From: Ottowia testudinis
GTDB lineage: Bacteria; Pseudomonadota; Gammaproteobacteria; Burkholderiales; Burkholderiaceae_C
NCBI RefSeq assembly: GCF_017498525.1
Contig: NZ_CP071796.1
Span: 3,658,001 to 3,722,000 of the forward strand
Direction of reading: 5' to 3'
Length of the DNA: 64,000 bases
Part shown: positions 27,536-35,735 of the stretch, in pieces
Layout of the letters: each line of letters begins with the position of its first letter
How positions within the stretch are numbered: the stretch's first letter is position 1
The notes under the pieces: generated by a model
Databases searched by the model: none
What the model was told of the DNA's origin: nothing
The model's input: only the letters and a program-made list of their open reading frames with translations
Translations under genes and position numbers: made by a program

Positions 27536-27557
27536 TTTCCATTCAAGGAAGTTTGTC

Positions 27558-27776
27558 ATGGAGCCCAATCACATTCACCACGACATCCCCGGCGCCATGC
27601 TGTTCACCCTGGCCCACCACCGAGCCGCCACCGCAGGCGTGGAGTGCCGCAAGGATGAGGACATGATCGACGAGACGCCCGCCGCCTACACGGACATCAA
27701 CGCCGTGATGGCCGCGCAAAGCGACTTGGTGGAGGTGGTGCACACGCTCAAGCAGATGGTGTGCGTGAAGGGGTGA
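27558..27776 (+). pseudogene. rtcB: RtcB RNA ligase, C-terminal remnant
   Basis: A 72-codon frame. From residue 15 on it reads as the RtcB C-terminus: TAGVECRKDEDMIDETPAAY, then INAVMAAQSDLVEVVHTLKQ, ending MVCVKG. These match the end of E. coli RtcB (VECRKD..IDE..AY.DIDAVMAAQSDL..VVCVKG). RtcB is about 400 residues, so some 350 N-terminal residues, including the metal- and GMP-binding centre, are missing. The first 14 residues (MEPNHIHHDIPGAM) are unrelated. An AAGGAA ribosome site precedes the ATG, so a short peptide might still be made, but ligase activity is impossible. A terminator follows. No rtcA or rtcR is present nearby. Confidence 0.85.
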
Positions 27777-27796
27777 TGCGCCCTACGGCAGCATTC

Positions 27797-27826
27797 AGCG
27801 CCCGTTGAAAGACGGGCGCTTTTTTT
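27797..27826 (+). terminator. rho-independent terminator after the rtcB remnant
   Basis: AGCGCCCGT / ACGGGCGCT stem with a 6-base loop (27797-27820), followed by a run of T. It marks the 3' end of the island's plus-strand transcript. Confidence 0.85.
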
Positions 27827-27852
27827 GTGCTCGTCCAACCATTCAATCAAAA

Positions 27853-27892
27853 ATCATAGCTGCTCGCGCAAGCCGTACAAGCGCTGCAGCCC
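27853..27892 (+). repeat. dispersed small palindrome, TAGCTG..GCGCTTG family
   Basis: ATCATAGCTGCTCGCGCAAG, loop, CAAGCGCTGCAGC. Between the island terminator and the GST gene. Confidence 0.6.
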
Positions 27893-27960
27893 AATTCATG
27901 TGGTAGTTGTGGCGGCCTGAATACCTTTGAACGCAAAGCACGCAGCCGCCGGCAAAACGC

Positions 27961-28647
27961 TCAGGCTGCGGACAAGCGATACGGCTCCTCGAAGTCCAGA
28001 AAGTCCTTCTCGGCCAGCGCGCCGTCAATCCAGGCCTTGACGCCGGGCAGTGCGCACACACGGTCGATGTAGGCCGCCACGGCGGGCGGCACGGGCAGGC
28101 CGTAGGTGCGGATGCGCATGACGACGGGCGCGAAATACGCATCGGCCACCGTGAAGGCGCCAAACAGCAGCGGGCCACCGTGCTGGCGCAGCAGCTCGCT
28201 CCACATGGCGATCAAGCGGTCGAGATCGGCGCGCACGGCGGGCTTGTCGCGCAGCGCCAGTGCGCCCACCTGCGGCAAGCTGGCCTCGATGTTCATCGGG
28301 CAGGCACCGCGCAAGGCGGCGAAGCCTGAGTGCATCTCGGCGCACACGCTGCGCGCACGGGCACGCGATGGGGCGTCTTGCGGCCAGAGATGCTTGTCGG
28401 GGAATTTCTCGGCCACGTACTCGGCGATGGCCAGTGTGTCCCACACGGCCAGATCACCATCGATCAGCAGGGGCACCTTGCCCACCGGAGTCACGGCCCT
28501 CAGCGCGTGCTTGAACTGCGAGCCGGCGCTGAACGAGTCAAAGCGCACCATGACTTCGTCAAACGGGATGCCGGCTTCTTTGAGCAGCACCCACGGGCGC
28601 ATGGACCAGGACGAATAGTTTTTGTTGCCGATGTAGAGCTTGAGCAT
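27961..28647 (-). CDS. glutathione S-transferase family protein
   Basis: A 228-residue cytosolic GST. The N-terminal thioredoxin-like domain (MLKLYIGNKNYSSWSMRPWVLLK, key motif NYSSWSMRPW) contains the Ser of the active site. GKVPLLIDGDLAVWDTLAI carries the cis-Pro and glutathione-binding Asp/Thr. The C-terminal domain is all-alpha. NYSSWS marks a subgroup common in proteobacteria. Monocistronic; substrate unknown. The 28648-28917 gap downstream of the next gene holds no gene I can support. Confidence 0.92.
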   Translation of the reverse strand: MLKLYIGNKNYSSWSMRPWVLLKEAGIPFDEVMVRFDSFSAGSQFKHALRAVTPVGKVPLLIDGDLAVWDTLAIAEYVAEKFPDKHLWPQDAPSRARARSVCAEMHSGFAALRGACPMNIEASLPQVGALALRDKPAVRADLDRLIAMWSELLRQHGGPLLFGAFTVADAYFAPVVMRIRTYGLPVPPAVAAYIDRVCALPGVKAWIDGALAEKDFLDFEEPYRLSAA

Positions 28648-28917
28648 GGGTTTCTCCGTCTGTGGACGGCCATGCTAGCGCGGGAAACGGCGCCGATTGA
28701 TGCCGTTTGCAGCGTTGATTGATGCGGCCGGCGCGAGCCGTTCAGCCGCCCTGGCACCGAACCCAGCAGCAGGCCCAGCGCCTGCGACAGGCGCAGCAAG
28801 ATGCGCAACGCTTCGGCCAGATTGGCACGCCGGAGAATGTGGCGGCCACGGTATGCACCCACGTGCCCAAAGGTCATCGCCCGGCCGTGCCACGGGGCCG
28901 TGGCGGCGTCTGCCGGC

Positions 28918-29886
28918 TCAGCGCCCGGCGCCGCGACGGTATCGGTCCAGTTTTGCCTGCGGGCCGGCCTGGCCCAGGTAGAGCGGGCCGACGGCGGACA
29001 ACGGCGCTGCACGGATGCCCAGCGCATCCAGCCCCGACCCGCGGCCGCTGCATACGTTGTCGACCTTCATCGAGTCGAGGTTGTCGCGGCTCATCAAGGG
29101 CGTGCCCGGCAGCAGCTCCAGCGCCAGCGCCTGCAGGCGGCCCAGCGCGCGCGGCAGGCCGATGACGGGGCGCCCGCGGCCGCGGGCCACGCCAGCCCAC
29201 TGGCCAGCAGCGCTGACCAGCTCGCGCAGCGTCCAGACCTCGGGGCCGCAGGCATCGTAGGTTTGGCCGATGGTGCTCCGGTCTTGCAGGCAAGTGACCA
29301 CCGCCTCGGCCACGTCGCGCACCCACACGGGCTGAAAGCGCGCGCCGGCGCCCGCCAGCGGCAAGACGGGAAAGACTTTCTGCAGGCCAGCGAACAGGTT
29401 GAGAAAGCGGTCTCCGGGGCCAAACATCACGCCGGGACGCAGCACCGTCAGGCCCAAGGTGCCGACCTGGGCGGCCTGGCCCAGCACTGCCTCGCCGCGC
29501 GCCTTGCTGCGCTGGTAGTGCGAGGGGCCATCGGCCGCGGCGCCGAGCGCGCTGATGTGCACCAGCCGCCGCCCACCGGCCTGCGCCGACGCGCCGGCGA
29601 TCAGGCGCGGCAATTCGACGTGCGCGCGCTCGAACTGCGGCTTGCTGCCATGCAAGATACCAACCAAGTTGACGACGGCGTCGTGCCCCGCCACCAGACG
29701 CGCCAGCGTGGCCGGCTCCATGACATCGGCCACGGTGACGTGGACCCGGGGCTGGCTCCACAAGTGACGGGCGGCGGCTAGGCGCCGCGTGGGCACCGTC
29801 ACCTCGGCGCCTTGGCGCTGCAGCCGCTCGACGACGTGCCGGCCGACAAATCCGGAGCCACCAAGAACTAGAACACGCTGGGTCAT
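28918..29886 (-). CDS. complex I NDUFA9 subunit family protein (SDR, NAD(P)-binding)
   Basis: A 322-residue atypical short-chain dehydrogenase. Rossmann motif VLVLGGSGFVGRHVVERL at the N-terminus, then VVNLVGILHG and YQRSKARGEAVL (Tyr-x3-Lys-like) and VLRPGVMFGPGDRFLNLFA, characteristic of the NDUFA9-like/NmrA group. The physiological role in bacteria is unclear, possibly quinone or respiratory-chain assembly. It lies 90 bp downstream, on the same strand, of the lytic transglycosylase stop. A palindromic repeat separates the two genes. Confidence 0.88.
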   Translation of the reverse strand: MTQRVLVLGGSGFVGRHVVERLQRQGAEVTVPTRRLAAARHLWSQPRVHVTVADVMEPATLARLVAGHDAVVNLVGILHGSKPQFERAHVELPRLIAGASAQAGGRRLVHISALGAAADGPSHYQRSKARGEAVLGQAAQVGTLGLTVLRPGVMFGPGDRFLNLFAGLQKVFPVLPLAGAGARFQPVWVRDVAEAVVTCLQDRSTIGQTYDACGPEVWTLRELVSAAGQWAGVARGRGRPVIGLPRALGRLQALALELLPGTPLMSRDNLDSMKVDNVCSGRGSGLDALGIRAAPLSAVGPLYLGQAGPQAKLDRYRRGAGR

Positions 29887-29902
29887 CGAATACTCCTAAA
29901 AA

Positions 29903-29936
29903 TATAGCCTCTCGCGCTGGACAGATAAGCGCAAGC
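29903..29936 (+). repeat. dispersed small palindrome, variant
   Basis: ATATAGCCTCTCGCGCTGG, loop, TAAGCGCAAGCGG; a diverged member of the TAGCTG..GCGCTTG family between the NDUFA9-like and transglycosylase genes. Confidence 0.5.
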
Positions 29937-29975
29937 GGCCCATTTCATACATTGTCCGCACCGCACGGCGCGGGC

Positions 29976-32072
29976 TCAGGGCAGGTCGCGGCTCAGGTCG
30001 GCTTCGCCCGGCGCCAGCGGGCCGACGCTGCCGAGCCGGCTCTTGAGCGACTGCGCCCGGCCCGAGAACAGCCCGGCGTAGTCGGTGGTGTTGGACAGCA
30101 CCTTCTTCACGTAGTCGCGCGTTTCGTTGAACGGGATGTTCTCGGCCCAGATGGCGCCTTCGAGCACCGGCCCGTTGCGCCAGTTGCGCGGGCGCCCCGG
30201 CCCGGCGTTGTAGGCGGCGGCGGCCATGGGCATGGAGCCCTGGAAGTCGTCCAGCGCCAGCTTGAGGTAGTTGGTGCCGATCAGGATGTTGGTGTCGCGG
30301 TCGTTGATCATTGAGGGCACAAAGCCGTCCAGCCCGATCTTGCGCGCCGTCCAGCGCGCGGTGGCAGGCATGACCTGCATCAGGCCCGAGGCGCCGGCGC
30401 CCGAGCGCGCGTCCGTCACGAAGCGGCTTTCCTGCCGGATCAGGCCGTAGACGTAGGCCGGGTCGAGCCCGATGGCCTGCGACTGGCGCACCACCGCATC
30501 GCGGTGCGGGGTAGGAAAGCGCTGGCCGAAGTCCATGAACGATTTGGTGCGCTCGCTGGCGTTGATGCAGCGGTCCCACACCTGGCGCGCGCAGGCAAAG
30601 TCGGCGGCGGCCAGCAGCTCGCGGTCGCCCATGCCGCCGGGCACGTGCAGGTTGGTCCAGTAGTTCCATTCGCGCACGCCGTCGCCGCGCAGGCCGAGCG
30701 CGATGGCGAGCAGCGCGCGGTTCAGGCCGATGTGGCGGCGCGCGCTTTCACGCTCCTCCGCGGTGAGGGGCGCGGGGGGCGGCGGCGGCACGAGGGGCTG
30801 GCCGAGTTCCTCGCGCGCGAGTTTTTCGTAGAAGCCCGAGCTGCCGGCACTGGCCGCCAGCCGCTCCAGGGCGGCCCGCGGCGCGGCGCGGTCGGTGTCG
30901 CCGCGCGCCTGCGCCAGCTGCGCGCGCGCGCGCCAGTAGACCCAGGCGCCGTCGTCGGCCGACGCGTCCTGCATGGCGTCGACGGCGCGCTGCACGCTGC
31001 GCCAGTCGCCGGCGCGCAGGGCGGCGCGCGCCTTCCAGGCCAGCAGATCGTCGCTCAGGTCGGCATCGCGCGTGACCTTGGCGAAGTAGCCATTGGCCTG
31101 GTCGGACAGGGCCAGCGCCGACCACTTGCCGATCACGCCCCAGGCCCAGCTGCGGTCGTCGGGGTTGAGCAGCGCGCTCCATTTGCTGTCGAGCTGCTGC
31201 GCCGCCTGGTCGGCGTTCTGCGTCGCCAGCTTGATGAGCGCCAGCACCACCAGCTCCTGGCTCTTGTGCGTGGCCGCACCGGCGCGGCCCGTCAGGTAGC
31301 GGATCGGGCTTTGCTGGATGGCGGCGACGTCGGGCGCCGCCTGGGGCGCGTCGAGCGCGACGGCGGCGCGCGCCAGCGTGGGGCGGTTGGCCTCCAGCGC
31401 CAGGCGCGCTTTCTTCCACAGCTCTTGGTACGGCAGCACGCCGGCCTGGTGCAGCAGGCCGGCGGCGTACAGGCAGCCGTCGTCCAGCTCGCGTTGCGCA
31501 AACCAGTCGCGCCGCACCTGGGCGGCTGCCTCCTTGCCCGGCTGCTTGCCAGCGGCGATGTCGGCCGCCGCGGCGTAGCAGCGCACCTCGCGGTCGTCGC
31601 GCATGCGAAAGCGCGGGTATTCGGCGCTGAAACTGGCCCAGTCGCGCCGCTTGCCCGCCAGCAGCAGCCAGTCGTTGCGCAGGCGGTCTTCCTGGTAGGT
31701 GCCGGCGTGGCGGGCCAGGAAATCCTGCACCTCCAGCGGGCTGGCTTCTTCGAGCCGGGCCTTGAGTTCCCAATAGGCAGCCCACGGCTCCAGCGCGTGG
31801 CCGCGCGCCAGCGGCAGCAGCGCCGTCAGGCGCGCCTTGTCGCCGCGTCGAAAAGCCTCGCGCATGTCGAGGATCACGCCGTCGCCGGATGCCGCGCCCA
31901 GAGGGGCCGGCAGGGCCAGCGTTGATGGCGTGGCCGGCGCGACGGGCGCCACCGGCAGCGGCATGGCGTCGGCCGCGGAGGGCGCCCCAACCGGCTGTGC
32001 CAGCGCCGCCGCGCCGCCCAGAAACACGGCGCCCAGCACCTGCAACGGTGTCAGAATCATTGAAAAACGCAT
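29976..32072 (-). CDS. soluble lytic murein transglycosylase (Slt70-like)
   Basis: A 698-residue periplasmic enzyme that cleaves the MurNAc-GlcNAc bond with 1,6-anhydro product. A signal peptide (about residues 1-25, ending AALAQ) is followed by a long alpha-superhelical U/L region (about 70-500). The SLT domain begins near residue 535. The catalytic Glu lies in YVYGLIRQESRF, followed by GASGLMQVMPATA and AAAAYNAGPGRPRNW. Start ATG 32072 (MRFSM) or ATG 32060. Only 9 bp separate it from the divergent 5-FCL start codon. Confidence 0.93.
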   Translation of the reverse strand: MRFSMILTPLQVLGAVFLGGAAALAQPVGAPSAADAMPLPVAPVAPATPSTLALPAPLGAASGDGVILDMREAFRRGDKARLTALLPLARGHALEPWAAYWELKARLEEASPLEVQDFLARHAGTYQEDRLRNDWLLLAGKRRDWASFSAEYPRFRMRDDREVRCYAAAADIAAGKQPGKEAAAQVRRDWFAQRELDDGCLYAAGLLHQAGVLPYQELWKKARLALEANRPTLARAAVALDAPQAAPDVAAIQQSPIRYLTGRAGAATHKSQELVVLALIKLATQNADQAAQQLDSKWSALLNPDDRSWAWGVIGKWSALALSDQANGYFAKVTRDADLSDDLLAWKARAALRAGDWRSVQRAVDAMQDASADDGAWVYWRARAQLAQARGDTDRAAPRAALERLAASAGSSGFYEKLAREELGQPLVPPPPPAPLTAEERESARRHIGLNRALLAIALGLRGDGVREWNYWTNLHVPGGMGDRELLAAADFACARQVWDRCINASERTKSFMDFGQRFPTPHRDAVVRQSQAIGLDPAYVYGLIRQESRFVTDARSGAGASGLMQVMPATARWTARKIGLDGFVPSMINDRDTNILIGTNYLKLALDDFQGSMPMAAAAYNAGPGRPRNWRNGPVLEGAIWAENIPFNETRDYVKKVLSNTTDYAGLFSGRAQSLKSRLGSVGPLAPGEADLSRDLP

Positions 32073-32081
32073 CAACCCATT

Positions 32082-32672
32082 ATGAGCAAGTTCGACAAGA
32101 AAGCCCTGCGCGATCGCCTGGTGGAGCAACGCCTGCACTTGGAAGACCGCCTGGCGCGCGCCGATGCGCTGCAAGGCATCTTGCGCGTCTGGCTCATCGA
32201 CCGGCCGGACACCGTGATCGGCGCCTATTGGCCGATCAAGGGCGAGTTCGACCCGCTGCCCGCGCTGCACCGCTGGAAGGAAGACGGCGAGCTGATGGAC
32301 GAGCCGCAGCGCCGCCGCATCGGCCTGCCGGTGATCGACAAGGTGCACAAGACGCTGACCTTTCACGTCTGGTACCCGGGCTGCCCGATGGAGGAAGACG
32401 CCTATGGCATCCCCAAGCCCAAGGACACCGAGCTGATCGTGCCCACGCTGTTGTTCGTGCCCTGCGTGGGCTACGGGCCGGGCGGCTACCGGCTGGGCTA
32501 CGGCGGCGGGTTTTACGACCGCACGCTGGCGGCGCTTCAGCCGCGCCCGTTCACGGTCGGCGTGGGTTTCACCAACGGCTTCATCGACGACTTTCAGCCC
32601 GAGCCGCACGACCAGCCACTGGACGCCATCCTCAACGACAACGGCGTCGTGTGGCCTATCACACCACTGTGA
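32082..32672 (+). CDS. 5-formyltetrahydrofolate cyclo-ligase
   Basis: Converts 5-formyl-THF to 5,10-methenyl-THF with ATP in the cytosol. The 196-residue protein has the family signatures VIGAYWPIKGEFDP and GYGPGGYRLGYGGGFYDRTL, plus a basic N-terminus (KFDKKALRDRLVEQR). No strong ribosome site precedes ATG 32082. The start lies only 9 bp from the divergent transglycosylase start. Confidence 0.93.
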   Translation: MSKFDKKALRDRLVEQRLHLEDRLARADALQGILRVWLIDRPDTVIGAYWPIKGEFDPLPALHRWKEDGELMDEPQRRRIGLPVIDKVHKTLTFHVWYPGCPMEEDAYGIPKPKDTELIVPTLLFVPCVGYGPGGYRLGYGGGFYDRTLAALQPRPFTVGVGFTNGFIDDFQPEPHDQPLDAILNDNGVVWPITPL

Positions 32673-32802
32673 CAGGCGTCACGGCGCGGGCATTGGCGCA
32701 GAGGATTTCTTGATGCGTATCAAGATGGAGGCAATTTGGCAGCCCGATAGTTGAGTGTTCGGGCCGCCGTGCGGCGACGAAGAAAAACGAAGGAACATCA
32801 CC

Positions 32803-33978
32803 ATGGACAAGACCCCCACCCGCAAGACGGCGCCCAAGCGCCCGCCCGCCGCACCCCGCAAGACGGCCCCACTCGACATCAACAACGACGTGCGCGCGGT
32901 CAAGAAGGGCGACACGCCGCCCTCGCTGGCGCCCCGGGCGATCGAAAACTACGTGGTCGAGCGCGCCACCGTGTCGGCGCGCGACAAGCAGCTGGCCGCC
33001 GCCCTGCGCCTGGTCAACGACGAAAGCGCCGGCACGCCAGCGGAGCGCGCCCACGGCCTGCGCGCCATCCTCGACGGCGCCTCGCCCGACGACCGCAAGG
33101 CGCTGCGCAAGGCCCTGCACGAGCACGGCATGCCAGAGCACGACAAGCCGGACCCGGACGACGAGCTGTCGGCCGACTGGCGCGACGGCGGCTACCCCTA
33201 CAAGAACCTGCTGCGCCGCTCGACCTACGAAAAGCAGAAGTTCAAGCTGCAGGTGGAACTGCTCAAGCTGCAAAGCTGGGTCAAGGAAACCGGCGCGCGC
33301 GTGGTCATCATCTTCGAAGGGCGCGACGCCGCCGGCAAGGGCGGCACCATCAAGCGCTTCATGGAACACCTGAACCCGCGCGGCGCACGCACCGTGGCGC
33401 TGGAAAAGCCCAGCGAGGTCGAGCGCGGCCAGTGGTATTTCCAGCGCTATGTGCAGCACCTGCCGAGCTTTGGCGAGATCGTGCTGTTCGACCGCAGCTG
33501 GTACAACCGCGCCGGCGTCGAGCGCGTGATGGGCTTTTGCACCGACAAGGAATACCAGGACTTCATCCGCCAGGCGCCCGAGTTCGAGCGCCACCTGGTC
33601 TCCAGCGGCATGCACGTCATCAAGTTCTGGTTTTCCGTCAGCCAGGCCGAACAGCGCCGCCGCTTCAAGGAGCGCGAAGGCCACCCGCTCAAGCAGTGGA
33701 AGCTGTCGCCCATCGACAAGGCCAGCCTGGACAAGTGGGACGACTACACCCGCGCCAAGGAGCAGATGTTCTTCGAGACCGACACCGCCGACAGCCCCTG
33801 GACGGTGGTGAAAAGCGACTGCAAGAAGCGCGCGCGCCTGAACGCCATGCGCTACGTGCTGCACAAGCTGCCCTACACCGGCAAGGATTTGACGCAGGTC
33901 GGCAAGCTCGACCCGCTGATCGTGGGGCGCGCCCACGTGGTGTACGAGCGGGGTGAAAAGCCGCAGGTGTTGATGTAA
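32803..33978 (+). CDS. ppk2: polyphosphate kinase 2 (PPK2 class I)
   Basis: Transfers phosphate between polyphosphate and nucleoside diphosphates. A 391-residue cytosolic protein with a charged, low-complexity N-terminal extension of about 130 residues, then the P-loop kinase fold: Walker A FEGRDAAGKGGTIKRF near residue 170, and the lid motif DRSWYNRAGVERVMGF near 229. ATG 32803 with GAAGGAA upstream is chosen over an upstream in-frame start at 32755. Probably monocistronic; a repeat element with hairpins follows. Confidence 0.94.
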   Translation: MDKTPTRKTAPKRPPAAPRKTAPLDINNDVRAVKKGDTPPSLAPRAIENYVVERATVSARDKQLAAALRLVNDESAGTPAERAHGLRAILDGASPDDRKALRKALHEHGMPEHDKPDPDDELSADWRDGGYPYKNLLRRSTYEKQKFKLQVELLKLQSWVKETGARVVIIFEGRDAAGKGGTIKRFMEHLNPRGARTVALEKPSEVERGQWYFQRYVQHLPSFGEIVLFDRSWYNRAGVERVMGFCTDKEYQDFIRQAPEFERHLVSSGMHVIKFWFSVSQAEQRRRFKEREGHPLKQWKLSPIDKASLDKWDDYTRAKEQMFFETDTADSPWTVVKSDCKKRARLNAMRYVLHKLPYTGKDLTQVGKLDPLIVGRAHVVYERGEKPQVLM

Positions 33979-34112
33979 CCCCCCTGAGTCGGCCTGCGGC
34001 CGCCTTCCCCCCAGGGGGACAACGCCATCGGCCGGGCCAAGCCCGTTCCGCGGCGTTCCCGTGTGGCCTGCTCCGCGGCCGTCTGAAAGGGCTTGCTGCG
34101 CAGCCCTGAGAG
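33979..34112 (+). repeat. intergenic repeat, CCCCTGAG...GGGGGAC plus GGCCTGCTCCGCGGCC module
   Basis: A composite repeat of two modules: a hairpin CCCCCTGAG..CCAGGGGGAC that could end ppk2 transcription, and CTGCTCCGCGGCC..GGGCTTGCTGCGCAGCCC. Relatives lie at 35608-35735 and 40276-40405, and the hairpin alone at about 41990-42046. Confidence 0.65.
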
Positions 34113-34199
34113 CGTGCAGGCGGCGCTGTCTTTCCCTGCCGGCGATCTCTGGACACAATGGCCGTCCACCAACACAAGATCAAACTGGAGGAGATACCC

Positions 34200-34670
34200 A
34201 TGATCAAACGCCTGTCCCTCGCCGCCGCCACGGCGGCCGCCCTGTTGCTGCAAACCGGCTGCGCCGCGCCTGGGCGCCCGGCGGTCACACACCTCAATTC
34301 GGGCAAGGTATTGCCCACCGGCCTGCCGTTTTCCGAGGCGGTGCGGGTAGGCGACACGGTGTACCTGTCGGGCCAGATCGGCAACGTGCCCGGCCCCGGC
34401 CCGATCAAGCTGGCGCCGGGCGGCATGGCGGGCGAAGCCAAGCAGGTCATGGACAACATCAAGACCGCGCTGGAGGCGCACGGGCTGTCGATGGCCGACG
34501 CCGTCAAATGCACCGTGATGCTCGCCGACATGAAGGAATGGGGCGCCTTCAACGAGGTCTACAAAACCTACTTCAGCGGCAACTATCCGGCCCGCAGCGC
34601 GTTCGGCAGCAACGGGCTGGCCTTCAATGCGCGCGTCGAGGTGGAGTGCATCGCCGTCGCGCGCAAGTGA
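34200..34670 (+). CDS. RidA family protein with lipoprotein signal
   Basis: A 156-residue protein: lipoprotein-type signal (LAAATAAALLLQTGC, lipobox QTGC, Cys about 20), then a YjgF/RidA domain with SGQIGNVPG, AEAKQVMDNIKTALEAHG and the C-terminal FNARVEVECIAVA. RidA proteins deaminate reactive imines or enamines; the export signal is unusual and suggests a periplasmic variant with a different role. The signature Arg is in ARVEVEC. ATG 34200 follows GGAGGAGA. Confidence 0.88.
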   Translation: MIKRLSLAAATAAALLLQTGCAAPGRPAVTHLNSGKVLPTGLPFSEAVRVGDTVYLSGQIGNVPGPGPIKLAPGGMAGEAKQVMDNIKTALEAHGLSMADAVKCTVMLADMKEWGAFNEVYKTYFSGNYPARSAFGSNGLAFNARVEVECIAVARK

Positions 34671-34702
34671 CGCGCAGGCGCTGATGCGCCTGGTGCGGGC
34701 GC

Positions 34703-34974
34703 CTAGGGCCTGTTAACGCTATTTTTCGGCCCGCGTTGCGAGTCAAAAAGGCCACTCGCCAAGGCGCCAGCCGCAGCCAAGGTAGGTACCTTGGCAAGGA
34801 TGGCAACGCCGGCGATGGCCTTTTTGATCGCAACCCGCAGGGAACCTGCTTAAAAAAGCGTCAATCTAGGCGTGCGACGCAGCTCAGACTGGGCGTCTGG
34901 GCAAGGAGCACAACAACGAGTGACGCTTTTTTAAGCAGGTTCGCGGGCCGAAAAATAGCGTTAACAGGCCCTAG
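34703..34974. mobile_element. 272-bp nested inverted-repeat element
   Basis: Outer perfect 33-bp inverted repeats (34703-34735 and 34942-34974), each starting CTAGGGCCTGTTAACGC. Inside are an imperfect foldback (about 34735-34833; GTTGCGA..CAAAAAGGCCA / TGGCCTTTTTGATCGCAAC) carrying the core CCTTGGCAAGGA.GGCAACGCC, and a perfect 22-bp inverted repeat (34842-34863 / 34921-34942; GAACCTGCTTAAAAAAGCG). CTAG at both ends may be a target duplication or part of the repeat. No ORF. It ends 13 bp before the methyltransferase start. Confidence 0.75.
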
Positions 34975-34987
34975 AATCCGCGCCCTC

Positions 34988-35614
34988 ATGAAGCCCATCA
35001 CGCGCCAGAACGTCGAGTACACCTACGGCCACTACGCCCGGTTCTACGACCTGGCATTCGGCGCCGTGCTGCAGGCTGGCCGGCGGCGCCTGTGCGAGGC
35101 GGTGCGCGCCACGGCCCCGGCCACGGTGCTGGAGGTGGGCGTTGGCACCGGGCTGACGCTGGCGCACTACCCGGCCAGCACGGCGGTGACGGGCATCGAC
35201 CTGTCGCCCGAGATGCTGGCCCACGCCCGCCAGCGCGCCGCCGCCCTGCCCGGCCGGCGCATCGTGCTGGATTGCATGGACGCCGAGCAACTGGACTTTG
35301 CCGACGCCAGCTTCGACTGCGTGACGCTGCCCTACGTGCTCTCGGTGACGCCCAACCCGGCGCGGCTGACGGCCGAGTTGCGCCGCGTGTGCAAGCCGGG
35401 CGGCGACATCTTCGTGCTGAACCACTTCAGCGGCGGCGCCGGCGTGTGGGCGCTGCCCGAACGCATGATCAGCGGGCTGGCGGCGCGCATCGGCTTTCGA
35501 TCCGACTTTCCGTTCGACGAGCACATGCGGCACGCGGACTGGACGCTGCAGGCGCGCAGCCGCGTCAATCTGCTGGGGTTGACGACGTTGGCGCATATGA
35601 AGAACACCCCCTGA
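34988..35614 (+). CDS. class I SAM-dependent methyltransferase, PmtA/UbiE-like
   Basis: A 208-residue methyltransferase. SAM motif I VLEVGVGTGLTLAHYP, then GIDLSPEMLAHARQRAA (acidic loop), LDCMDAEQLDFADASFD, and post-motif VCKPGGDIFVLNHF. N-terminal YTYGHYARFYDLAFG is like bacterial phosphatidylethanolamine N-methyltransferase (PmtA), so phospholipid methylation is a reasonable guess. ATG 34988 lies 13 bp after a 272-bp palindromic element, so its native promoter must be within or beyond that element. Confidence 0.88.
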   Translation: MKPITRQNVEYTYGHYARFYDLAFGAVLQAGRRRLCEAVRATAPATVLEVGVGTGLTLAHYPASTAVTGIDLSPEMLAHARQRAAALPGRRIVLDCMDAEQLDFADASFDCVTLPYVLSVTPNPARLTAELRRVCKPGGDIFVLNHFSGGAGVWALPERMISGLAARIGFRSDFPFDEHMRHADWTLQARSRVNLLGLTTLAHMKNTP

Positions 35615-35735
35615 GCCGCTGACGCGGCTTCCCCCTCAAGGGGGACGGCGCTGGCGGCCGGGGGGACCCCGGCCGCGGCGCCCGCGCATGGCCTGCTCCG
35701 CGGCCGTTTGAAAGGGCTTGCTGCGCAGCCCTGAG
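35608..35735 (+). repeat. intergenic repeat, CCCCTGAG / GGCCTGCTCCGCGGCC composite
   Basis: Same two modules as at 33979-34112: a CCCCTGAG..CAAGGGGGAC hairpin right at the methyltransferase stop, then CATGGCCTGCTCCGCGGCC and AAGGGCTTGCTGCGCAGCCC. Its last module leads directly into the 142-bp tandem array. Confidence 0.65.

Noticed and set aside
28648-28917. Possible gene fragment between the GST and NDUFA9-like genes
   Set aside because: Frames in both strands give Arg/Ala-rich nonsense with no start signals or familiar motifs.
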